A DNA stretch of 64,000 nt from Diprion similis. Its lineage: Eukaryota > Arthropoda > Insecta > Hymenoptera > Diprionidae. Shown here piece by piece: positions 13,329 through 32,119 of this stretch; position 1 is the stretch's first letter; each line of letters opens with the position of its first letter. The stretch is taken from the NCBI RefSeq assembly GCF_021155765.1, contig NC_060112.1:25138001-25202000 (forward strand), read 5' to 3'. A program made the position numbers and the translations under genes. The notes below the pieces were generated by a model that saw nothing but the letters and a program-made list of their open reading frames with translations, ran no database searches and was not told where the DNA came from.

Positions 13329-13360
13329 TAATGAAGAGGTTATTAAATATTTCGAGGAAT

Positions 13361-13366
13361 AATAAA
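13361..13366 (+). terminator. Likely poly(A) signal of Ddi1
   Basis: A canonical AATAAA lies 33 bp after the Ddi1 stop codon. Other AATAAA-like words occur further right (near 14274), so longer 3' ends are possible. Confidence 0.45.
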
Positions 13367-14464
13367 GAACACTAGTGAAAAGAATCCTTTGCTTGATAGT
13401 CAGTACAATGTGTGTCGTCAGCATGTTGGTAAAAAGAAAGTCGTGGCATAATATCAAATGAAGTATTCAGTGCCACATGTTTGAGACAATTATGTGATCA
13501 TTTGTACTGGTCGAATTGATTCTTTTCGTTCAATGTGGTATGGAACGACGAATAAATAAGTAAAGAATGATTAATATAAAGTTTAAGTATATGCTACGTA
13601 CGGCAGCTTTCAAAATTATCATGTATTTTCCGTAAATGTTGGCTGCCATACTTTGATAAGCCTCTAAATCATGCGACTGAACAATGTAATTATATTTAGC
13701 TGAGCCTACGCTAAAAGCGTAACTCACACAAGTAGAAAAGGAAAGACTTCGATACAAGAGAAAAGAAAAGAAAAAGGGTGCTCACACTTTTATCAATTTT
13801 TAGTGTGAATTCATTTTATCTCTATTTCAAACCAGAGTCCTAGTGAAAAAGGTTGAATGAGTTAACCTTATGTATATGTAGATACAAATTGCCAAGTTTT
13901 GTGTGACAAATCTACTGTCTGAAGAGGTAAATTTGTTTGCTAAGCTTCTGATCGTGACATGTAAATCACTATTATTTTAAATGCTAAAAAAACGCACGAA
14001 GTAATTTGAAAACTTCAGAGCTACATAATCAGGTGAATTTTCAGATAACTCTAATCAAATTTCACAATGGTCGCGAGTACCTCGTATCAGCATGCCTCTA
14101 GTTAAAGATGATCAGACTGCAAAGAATACACCACCGTTCAAAGCTCAAAATCGATTTATGACTTAAATATTTTTACAATATTTTCGATTCTGTAAAAAAA
14201 TGACTAAACTTGCACAATGTGTACGTGACATGTACACACTACTTCCGAAATGTTAATACCTAATTGCAATAGAAATAAACTAGTGTAAATATATTATATT
14301 TATCTACTGGTTCATTGTTGGAAACATGATTGGAAAAGCAATAAATTCAAGCAAATGTAATTTTATTGTGGTACTTGTACTAATTTCGTTGAGATTATGA
14401 TTCCCACGCATGCAGCACAGTCGGTATTACTAATTGGTAACTGTGACGATATATACTTAGAAAG
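13367..14464. other. Convergent 3' intergenic region of Ddi1 and inositol dehydrogenase
   Basis: AT-rich DNA between two genes that face each other. It probably holds both 3' ends. I see no exon; the 75-codon minus frame near 13530-13757 has no recognisable features. Confidence 0.55.
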
Positions 14465-14470
14465 TTTATT
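14465..14470 (-). terminator. Likely poly(A) signal of inositol dehydrogenase-like gene
   Basis: Plus-strand TTTATT reads AATAAA on the minus strand, about 29 bp past the stop codon at 14499-14501. A second TTTATT lies near 14361. Confidence 0.45.
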
Positions 14471-14498
14471 ATTGGTGAAAAAGTACATTTTTACATAA

Positions 14499-16123
14499 CT
14501 AATTTTTCTTTGGGAGTTCGTCCGCTCCCCATTTGATCTCGACCATTTTTCCGCTGCGAGCAGACTCCTCACAAGCTGTCGCAATCTTACTGACTGCCAG
14601 AGTTTCTCTGTAGTCAACAATTGATTCTGCCTTTCCATGAACGATGTCTAAGAAGTGCTCCATTTCCGTCTGATAAGCATTGCGGTAACGACTAGGGAAG
14701 CTGTACCAAATCGGTGCGGTGGTAAGCCCATTTAATCCATACTGAGTTTCGACACAGTGAATCGGCTGCTCGTTGGTGGCTGTGAGCATACCCTTGGGAC
14801 CGAAAACTTCCAATCGCTGATCGTAACCATAATTGCAGTTTCGGGACAGATCAACTATTCCTAAAGTTCCCGAGGGGAAGTAGAGGGTAGCGGCGACAGT
14901 GTCGTGATCGTCCAAAGCTTTGATTTCAGGAATGTGAGTGTGTGCTTGTACGGCAACCTGAAATGTTTATGAAATCGTTATAGCTAGAACACTTGGTTAG
15001 TGATTTGAAATAATTACCTTAATGGGGTATTCTCCAATGATCCAAGTCATCATATCAATGTCATGGACCATACAGTCGTGGAAGATACCGCCTGAAGTTC
15101 TCAGGTACTCAATAGAAGGTAGCGGAGAGTCCCGGGAGCAAACTTTGATGGTTTGAACATGGCCGACTTCACCTTTTTGCACACGTTGCCTCACCGCACC
15201 GTAGCTTGGGTCGAAACGCCTGTTGAAAGCACAGAAGAGTGGCTTTCCAACAGCCTTGGCGGTTTCGTAGCACTTGACACTATTTTCACGCGACTCGGCA
15301 ATGGGTTTTTCGCAGAAGACAGCCTTCTTAGCTTTTAAAGATTCAACCACGATTTCCTCATGAGTGAAAGTTGGAGAAGCGACGACAACAACGTCAACTC
15401 TAAGAAAAGAAACAAAAATGTTTAGCAAAACGGTCTTCTCAAATTGAATGCCAAGTCAATTGATTATAATATATTACTTGGGATCCTTGAACACAGCGCT
15501 GGACTGTTTACTGTTTAGGAAAGTAGCGTCATTGAGTCCCCAGAACTCCTTCAAAGCTGCCCACTTGGATTCGACATCGTCGACAACATAGATAATCTTA
15601 ACACGAGGATTGCGAGCCAAAGATGATAAGTGAATGGTTCCGGCACGGCCAAGTCCAAAAATAGCCAAATTCAGAACTTTCTCACCTGTTCTGCTTGACT
15701 TTAAGGCTACATTGTCTTCGTAGCTGCAGAAATAAATTAAGCACTTAGACAAGATAGTATATTAATCGTCTAATTGTAAGAACTGTTCTCTCAAGTAATG
15801 CTCCGCAACTGCAGAAATAAAATAAGCACTTAGACAAGATAGTATATTAATCGTCTAATTGTAAGAACTGTGTTCACAAGTAATGCCACAGTCGAAATTC
15901 AAACATTGAAGAGAAGAAGTAGCAATTCCTATTCGTCATTGATTATTTCAACCATTATGAAAGTCTAATATATGACTCGAGGGTTGCTTCGGAGCTTAAA
16001 TGACTAGAAACATTGTGCGCAATGTAGACGTATTACTTACATCTTGTACAGGTAGTCCTCTGGTGGCGGCGTCGGTGTGGGCTGAACGTAGGGCGAAGCT
16101 TCTTTGAATTTTATGGTGGCCAT
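14499..16123 (-). CDS. Myo-inositol 2-dehydrogenase-like oxidoreductase (Gfo/Idh/MocA family)
   Basis: An NAD(P)-dependent sugar/polyol dehydrogenase, probably cytosolic; myo-inositol is the likely but unproven substrate. Four exons: 16041-16123, 15478-15723, 15018-15399 and 14499-14957; 389 residues. All junctions keep phase. The Rossmann fold starts near residue 45 with GLGRAG (51-56). CEKP (Lys141) and D218-x3-H222 in FHDCMVHDID match the Lys, Asp and His of bacterial inositol dehydrogenases. The C-terminal half (LEVFGPKGM and following) is the usual alpha/beta substrate domain. Residues 1-44 are an extra N-terminal part with a proline-rich PTPTPPPEDYLYK stretch absent from bacterial enzymes. 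A diverged copy of exon 1 lies at 19113-19196 upstream, and the acceptor of exon 2 sits in a tandem duplication. Family is secure; exact substrate is not. Confidence 0.92.
15724..15888. repeat. 85-bp tandem duplication covering an intron acceptor
   Basis: Copy 1 (15724-15808) and copy 2 (15809-about 15888) are nearly identical with an 85-bp period. Both begin with CTGCAGAAATAAA and share a long identical core, including ttagacaagatagtatat and taattgtaagaactgt. On the minus strand each copy ends in TTATTTCTGCAG, so the 3' splice site of exon 2 of the inositol dehydrogenase-like gene exists twice. Use of the upstream site would add about 85 bases that quickly meet an in-frame stop. Confidence 0.9.
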
Positions 16124-19112
16124 GGCGGACTAGAAGTTTGATCTTACGTTGAGACTGAACAAGTAGCCCAATGTTGAGCGATGTTCAATATATGCATTTC
16201 TTTAAATGGAGTGGGGAGGTATCTTTCCTAAAGCTAATCTCTTTATATTGCCACATCAGAGTTTAGAGAAAAAAAGAGAACATCTGTTGGACGTAATGTA
16301 TTTATGTTCAATGATTGATAACGCGGGATTGACGAACGTTGATTTATGTAACATTTAGTAATTATTAGATTACATTGGAAGCACGCAGGGTGTTTGTTAT
16401 ATTTAGCAGTATAATTTTAAATACGCTACAATGCTTTCCGGAACAAGTATTGGTTCCATTGTCAATCATGCTGAATAAAACCAAGTTAACAGCAGTAAAC
16501 AAATCTGCCCAAACTTTTCTCAGAAGCCAAATTCTGATTGTAACGTTGATCTTCGATCTCTTCCTCTGCGTAACTGTGAGTGCATGATCTATGTGTAACG
16601 ATATACAATCTTGCTGTTATATAATACTGCCAAAGTTTATAATAATAAATATCAAATATTATATCCTTTATACAGGACCAGTTCAAATCCAATCCTAACT
16701 AATAATTGCAAATGATTTTTGAAATCTTTGAAGAAACGAACGTGTTTCTCAACTTGATCAGTATTAAAATAATGTGACCTGTCTGCTTATTTTCATTAAT
16801 TACTCCTATGGTGGTTCATATAATTTCCTAAAGTCCAAACGGAGTAGAATGAAAATCACGTATTGTAAGTTTCCTCAAGGTATTTGCACGGTGGTAAAAT
16901 TGACTTTTCTGTATATTCAAATAATCAGTAATTGCTTGATACAATTGTGTCAAACAATGATTAATTCCCTCCTCTTCTATTATATTGGTATCGTTACTTT
17001 TATAGCATGCGCATCATTCGAGCAATAAAAAAATGATTTATGGTACCGATATTATTAAAGATGTTCTGATTATCTGGATCGGTATGAAATTATGCTTCAT
17101 ACTTGTAGATACAAATATGTATTGGACTTCTAAATTATACGACTGAGAGTCCTGTATAAAAAAAACTTTTAATACTGATGTGTTATGAATTATGCAATCT
17201 GAAGATATTATTAATGCTTCCAATTTAATCCAAGAAATACGTAATTCAGGATTATATCATTAATTACAGATTAGAACTAATTTGACAAAATATCAACATG
17301 TCTTGATGCACCGAACGTTCTGCTGCTCGCAGCTATTCTGTCCTTCATTTACTTTATACAGATTATAAAAATGCTTCCTATACCCATGCAAGTGTGCTAT
17401 CATAAAACGAGTCCAGTAATTGTTCTCTGTCAACTTCTATTCTTAAATAACAAAGTATAAGAATCTCAAGCACTTCCAGCCACTCATAGTGGAATTCATC
17501 ACCTCAGCTGAAATCAGAATTTCAAAAGCAAGATAATTCCGGTTCTATCATGATACGCATCATCAAAATTTTTTTTCAGTTCACTCGATTCTGGTAATAA
17601 CTAGTTCCTCGATAGTACAAAGTAAGGGGAGATTGTTAGTTCTGGAAATTTCTATAAATATTCCACGGTCTCTTGTCTACGTCACTCAATTCCCAAATCA
17701 CTGACCTTAAGTTGTTTGTTTCACACAGAGTTGGCTTATTACATCTTACAACTTATCCTTGGCGATCTAACAAGACCTTAGCTGACGTTACTGTCAGATA
17801 TTCAAAGAATGTTCAATATGAACTCATTGAAATATTATTTATCAGTGTTGTGTTCAGCATTGGATTCAAAGTCTTGTATAAGTCTGAATGTTTTAGGTAA
17901 AAAACCCAGATAGTCTTTCATGTGCCTCTTAGAAATTCTGTTCAGAATCAGTGTCAGGACTCGCAATAGACGATAATCCACTTGTTAATCCATGTTCAAA
18001 ATCATTTCAAAATAAGCCCATTCTCCTCAATCTGCCACAATTTTATTTTTCATTCCTTCAACTATATCTCAGAAACGCTTCATCTCCCTTTGACTGAGCA
18101 TCGCAGTAAGTGGATAAAACAACTCTGCTAAATTCATGTGGTATCAGCTGTTGCTGTTAACTGTTAACTGTTAACTCTCCACCTGTGTGTTTAACTGCTA
18201 ATTAATTTCTAATCATACATCGATTTTTCCCAACAAGAATTTCATTGCGTAACATAATTCAAGTCCAATGAATGATAATGTAATGCTTTTATCAAGTTTA
18301 AGTTGTGTAATATTTAGTCGATAAAACTTATCATACGTTAGGGATTACGTAGCTGTAATATCTCTGACGATTCGTTTTTTATTTCAGAGTTGACAAACGA
18401 CCGTCTTAATCTCTCATACGATACACTGAACTGGAACCATAATCAAACTCTTTTCTTAAGGTCATTGTTCGGTACATGATCTCTGATCTTGGCAATTGCT
18501 CAGGGTAATCGATTTTTGTATAGATCTATTAAAAGATTTCTTTATACCCATTTTAATTGATACTATAATATGCATATTCTTTATGATCCGAAATATCTTG
18601 ATCCTACTGCACTTATCATTATATCCAACTCACACTAATTTACAGATCATACAGCTGGTCATTCTTTAAAATACCTACCATTTTTAAAAATTCTCAAATT
18701 CAAATACTGAAGAATACCCTTTACGCAAGTATAACAGTTTCAAAGTTCTGATCATTGTCAAATATGAATTCAACTTTAATCACTGTATCAAATATAATTG
18801 AGTACTATCGTAGATTGTATCGCGCAGCTTGAGATCTCATAAGTAGCTTATTAAAAGATAGACTCATTAGTGCATTGTTAAATTTTGTTTCAATATCAAC
18901 TGTAATATTGAGTGAGAAAAATAAATATTGGATATCATGGGAATAAACGAGAGTGGATTACTTATCATGGGTAGTGAGGTAATAATTCACACGCCAATTT
19001 CTTGTTGATAAATATCCTATCTACTACTAGCCTATCATAGGACCAAACACCTCCAAACGTTGACAGTAACCATGAACATCACAACGTGACTATTTGACTA
19101 TATGACTACTTT
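16124..19112. other. Upstream region between the two copies of the dehydrogenase first exon
   Basis: AT-rich sequence, 3 kb. It should contain the promoter and 5' leader of the inositol dehydrogenase-like gene at its left end. I looked for degenerate copies of the Rossmann, EKP or HDID exons on the minus strand and found none. A CTGTTAA triplet repeat lies at 18153-18176. No other gene is visible. Confidence 0.5.
18153..18176. repeat. Three tandem CTGTTAA units
   Basis: A short 7-bp tandem repeat, three full copies, in intergenic DNA. It has no evident function. Confidence 0.75.
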
Positions 19113-19196
19113 CGCCTTGTAGAGATAATCCTCCGGAGGTGGATCAGGTCTAGGCTGAGTATAAGGGAAAGCATCTTTGAACTTGACAGTAGCCAT
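19113..19196 (-). pseudogene. Diverged duplicate of the inositol dehydrogenase first exon (donor lost) or alternative first exon
   Basis: Reading down from the ATG at 19196, this encodes MATVKFKDAFPYTQP then RPDPPPEDYLYK. It matches exon 1 of the gene at 14499-16123 in 21 of 27 residues, without gaps. Of 19 changed codons, 13 are silent, so the copy evolved under protein constraint for some time. The 5' flanks of the two exons also look related. At the end, the real exon has AAGAT|GTAAGT while the copy has AAGGCGAAAGT: the donor GT is GA. The frame then runs to a TAG after GTA GTC ATA. The nearest other GT (AAA|GTAGTC) would give the wrong phase for exon 2. It is either a formerly used alternative first exon, now dead, or the 5' stump of a lost paralogue. 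Confidence 0.65.
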
Positions 19197-20651
19197 TGCT
19201 GAGGAGAATTTGGTTCCACTGTGACACTAAACGAGTGACCAATTGATCAGTGCGGTTTAACAGATGTATTCCATTCTCTTTGCTAAAGTGATGAAACACC
19301 TTGTCGATAGCTGATATTTTTACACTACGATATCATGGTTTGCAGAAAAAATATAATTGAATGGACTGGCACCCAATGGATAATAATGTAAAAATCACAT
19401 GAAGTTATATAATAATTTATCAATATCGCCTATCTGCGATTCTGAGTTATGTAGGAAGCACATAAAACACGAGTTGCAGTTCTCAATAAAAATTTCACCA
19501 TTCGCACTGAATGAAAAAAAACACTCTGCACAACAGAGTTCCAATTCTGAATGCGGTAGATAAGTGCAAAAAAATTTCAAACAACACCATTACAGAGCAA
19601 TGCTGTTATAAAATACCTCCTGCATATATTTCATATATTGCAGTTCATTTAGAAGGAAATTTCATTTAATGGAATTTTTCTGTTCAGGACAAAGGCAAGT
19701 AAGTAGTTACAAAATCGCAATACAATCCCTCTAAAAAAAAATATTTAAACGTCGTCAATTTCGTTTATTTTTTTTATTATCAATTAATCATAATTAAACT
19801 GCTCTTGTTCAAACTTTCATGATAAGTTGGAGTCCAATTTTGTCATAGTAACCCCAAAGGATCGCAAATGAAATGACATCCCTCACAAGGCAGCTAGTGA
19901 ACAATTTTTTTTTTTTTTTTTTTGTATCAGAATAATTATTGTGTATAACTGTATAATATATTACAATATCTTCAGATTATATTCTGAAAATTGACCAAAT
20001 TATGGTTAATTTCATTATTGAGGTACAGACTTATAGTTTTCGTTTCTCGAAAATATAACTGTTGGAAATGGTTACACCCAACGTGTTATCACTCGATACA
20101 ATAGATTGAAGAAATGTATCATTTACTAATGATATTATCAGTAGAGCATCGTTAACGTTATGTCATAGTATCATGTAATAATTAATAACAACCTATAGCA
20201 TGTAAAAGCAATGGATTTGCCATACGAGAATTATTAAAACTTCTTCACGGAAAGTGAAATATAAATCAAAAATTCATTAAATTTCGGGTCTTTACAAATA
20301 CAGTGTTGAACATAAATTCGACAATAGTCAAGAACAGTAAGATCGAGTGTTCCAAGGCTTCGTAATACCTATTCTGGTCGTAGAGCTTGATGCGTTCAAA
20401 TAGTTGAACAACACCAAACAAACATTGATTTACCATCAAAAAATTGTCACAAAGTATTTTAAAGAAACGCGAGTCTCGTCGACCCGACATTTTCAATGGT
20501 AACCAGCCGGCTTGGTGATGGTACACATCTGTATTACTCTGATTATACACAGAGACACAAATGATTGAAACTGTCACCAGAATTTACAAATTGCATAACT
20601 TGTATTATTCGCAACACAATGTCACAGGTATTTTACACTCATAAGGACAGT
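19197..20651. other. Intergenic region and WDR33 3' flank
   Basis: No supportable exon is present. It contains a run of about 21 T at 19904-19924. The right part is likely the 3' untranslated region of Wdr33, but I could not fix its poly(A) signal. Confidence 0.5.
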
Positions 20652-28502
<7,851 letters not shown>

Positions 28503-28587
28503 ATTGATGGTTTGGAAAATGGGATAATTTAAATAACTTTATATAAAATCAAGGTCTCTTCTAGTTAGACTCAGATCCAGAGACATA

Positions 28588-28632
28588 TTATAGAACAAAG
28601 TTACGAAATATATTTAACAATAGCGACGCCAT
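28588..28632 (-). promoter_or_regulatory. Putative upstream ORF in the Wdr33 leader
   Basis: On the minus strand, after a likely 3' splice site (ATTTCAG ending at 28647), the leader has an ATG in AGGATGGCG context. It opens a 14-codon frame ending in TAA before the main ATG at 28502. Such short frames often damp translation; here this is inferred from sequence alone. Confidence 0.4.
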
Positions 28633-28646
28633 CCTTGCGATAATAT

Positions 28647-31600
28647 CTGAAATAAAATTGAAAATGTCATAGTTACAAAAATTGTAGTTTCTGCATCATT
28701 AAAAATTCGTCACCGATAACGTGGTGTAATATGTGGTATAATAATGGATCATGAAAGAGTGCTGACAAAGAAATAAAATAAAACGTAAGACAAACTTTCT
28801 AAGAAGCATAATATTTTAATATTTTTCAACTTTATATAACATGTTTACTACCAAATAACATGTTTTTGGTAGTTGTAGAAGCCCGTGTTACGAACATAGC
28901 CAGCACAGCTGCGTAACACTTGTATTTACAGTAAGAGAAAACTAGAAAGGAAGAAATACATTGGACAAATCTTGATATGTGAAAGAGTAAGTAAATTGAA
29001 GAACGACGGGAAACAAAAGTTCTGTCTCGCGACGAAAATTTGGACGAAAGTAAAGGTGCCCACTTTTAAAGCACCAGGGATATGATGATGCAAAAACTGT
29101 AGTGGGGATGTGTAGTATCAAGCAACTACGTTTGAAGGTTAGTCAATAATGGTGTGGTCAACTCGTGACAGAGACGATTATCGTAGCAAATTTAATCGAA
29201 GTTTGAGTCGGGTCAAAAATACAGATCATAATACGGTAAAATAGTGAGAACAACCTGCTGCAGTAGTGTTGCGATTATATTTCTCGAGGCCTACTCCCAG
29301 GTCACCACTTCAGCATACACAAAACACTTCGACGCTCTAAGGCCACAAATTACCAACCGTTTTATTTACAATAATACTGTAGATATAACGCTAAGCGAAC
29401 ACTCTCCGGACAAGCGTCATTAACTTTTCTATGATCTCAACGCGTATAATACACACTACGACCGTCAGATTGAGAGAATATTGTGCATGGGTGCTAACGA
29501 CGCCATGATGTATAAAGACACTTTCTGGCTGTTCCGGTTCGAAAATCCGGCGTTCCGCTCAGCCACTTAATAATGATTATCTGCGCCCCTGCAACGTCAG
29601 AGCTCGCACCTGTAGCCGCGCTGTACATACATACATACGTGTTAAAAACATCGCATAAGAATTACTCGAATCTTTGAAACAGCCAGCTGATGAGCACCAA
29701 AATCACTCGCATTATTAAGCCTAGCTCTAAGTTAAATAAATTAACATGTAAGGATAATAAAATCGTTATCGAAACAAATGATATAAGTTAGAGCTCTTTC
29801 TAGTACAGCTGGCTTGAGCCCACTTTTACTTAATACTTAATCTAAGTGGTAGGAAACTGATAAATACAGAAGAAAATAATAGCCTGTAGATTGCAGGGAA
29901 GATTTTCATCATTTTTCCACATTGATTCATTCCAAATGAACCCTAGTCAAGATATACAGAAAACCGTAGAAAATGAAACAGCTTGTGCAAAAATTTAATA
30001 CAGTCTGTACTTCAGATTCTCGTATACTTTCAACGCCGAAATCTAACAGGCATCCGGCCAATTGATATTATAAGTAATTATCGTTTACTGAATATTAAAG
30101 ATATACGATATACATGCATCTCGTATAATTGTTGAATAACGGAAATGGCCGAGTTTCGAGATTTGTTCCACCGGTCCCATTGTTCGCAATCGGCGGATCT
30201 CCTGACGCCCAAAATTTGTGGCGAATTTCATTGGTAAATAAAATATAGTCAGAAAAATTATGAACCGAACGACTATCCAGAAACCGATTGCCAATGTATG
30301 AATGAGTTTCAATTTATAAAAGAACTTTTTTTATCAATCTTATGCACCCGTCATTCGATTCATTTGCCGCGCCAAGAATGATGTTTCTTTGTTTTTCCAG
30401 CGTCTTTTACGCCTCTAGCGGCGGCCGGCCGAAGTGAAAAACAGTTGCGGCACGCTTCTTTTGCAAAGCGGAAACGTCTAACCGCAGATCGAAAAGGGGC
30501 TTTTAGTGTTTTATAAAAATTCAGCGATGTGTAGATTGTTTTTGGCTTTAAAATAAGAAAGAAAAATAACAGTTTAATGTGTCGTGCGAGGGGATTCACA
30601 GCAGTATATACGCGATTCTTAAGACCCGCCGAAAACGCGGCCAGTTGTATGATGTACCATGTAAAGGTGTAACGTGAAAGAGTCGCGTGCTGTGGTGTAC
30701 TGCGAGATAACTTTATTTATTATTTCGAGGAAAAATGACAAAATTACTGGCTTGTCTATCGGTATCGTTGTCGTACAGTTAATGCCCGAGTTCCAAAAGT
30801 TGATGAACAAACTAAATAGAATCGTACGTTAACGAATATAGTTATTTACTTATTTTATACTCGTTTGACTTATCCGTTATTCGTGCACAAATATGCCTGT
30901 ATTTCCATTGAGTGATACGAGTTTGCTGAAGAAATAATCCATACTTTTCTTCCGTGATTAGCACATGCATTATCACTAGCTTTTTTGCCTATACTCGCAG
31001 AATGAAACATGCGTTGTAATGTACGCTATAATTGATCTGACCCCGTTCTACAACCCAATGTATAAGTTACTTGTCATGTCACGATTCATAATTTATATTA
31101 CACAAGACGAGGAACAAACAAAATATTGTTTTCAGTCCTGATAAATTATTACCCATTCTAAAAGGGTTAAAATACCGATTTCGCCTATTAATTTGGATAA
31201 CTTGCAACGAAACGGTTGAGATATTTCAGTGCTGAAATTGCAAGGACGTATGAACGCGTGTCGAAACAATGTTTATTCCGTTATTTCGCAATTTCTACTT
31301 AATGATGTAACTGTCCTCTGTCAAATACAATACTAATGACTTGTCAAAATTTTGTGCACTGTATTAAGCGCATTCAATGTTGCATAGAGAACTTTGAATT
31401 GAAGACACTAGGTTACAGTATACCTTTAAAATACAGATTAAGTATAGTTAATGTAGTGTTTGATAGTGCTCGCTCTTTTAGTCTGCTATTTGCATAATTT
31501 GGTAGGCAAATATTGATAAATCTCTTATTACTGTGTATATTCAAAAAGATCGTTTCTCGTCTGAAAAAAGATAGATTCTTTGCTATGAATGCACATTACT

Positions 31601-32115
31601 TAGTTAAACGAATTATTCTCAAATACTGATGATAACCAATGAGCTGTTAATTGAAGAGGTGGAAATTTCCTCTTAAATCTTACATACGATTGGTTGAATA
31701 CAATTTCGCTTTGCATTAATATACCTGTGGGAACTGTACGTAGTGTGAAGAAAAAAACGTCTGATACATGTTCGAAGTTCAAAGTCTAAATTTCTTTCAA
31801 ATCTGTTATGCGAACTGACGTGAGTTCTCTTTATGTATTTCATGAACCAAGAGTCCGTCAGAATGAGAAAAGCCTCCCAGTAATATAGAAACACAGTTTA
31901 GAATTATATTTTCTGATAATTTACAATATAATAATAGACAAAAACACTGAAATATTTCTCTCCTAAAATCGCGTTGAATTATGTTGTTTAAACACATAGA
32001 CGGAAAAATTGCAATATCATGATCTCGGATAATTATGCACTTTTATATGTCTACTTTGAAAATTTCATAACTTCTTTAATTAATCATACATTTTTATGTT
32101 ATATCCAAAATTTAG
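28647..32115. other. Divergent upstream region between Wdr33 and the RMDN gene
   Basis: About 3.5 kb between two genes transcribed away from each other, so it should hold both promoters and noncoding first exons. A more GC-rich patch lies near 30400-30480 (cggcggccggccg). I could not place transcription starts and see no further coding exon. Confidence 0.5.
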
Positions 32116-32119
32116 CACC

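Noticed and set aside
16124-19112. Possible full duplicate of the inositol dehydrogenase gene downstream of the 19.1 kb exon copy
   Set aside because: No remnant of the Rossmann, EKP or HDID coding blocks could be seen on the minus strand in this interval.
29535-29550. tRNA B-box-like word GGTTCGAAAATCC
   Set aside because: The spacing does not fit a T-arm (the closing C is displaced) and no A box or acceptor stem could be found around it.
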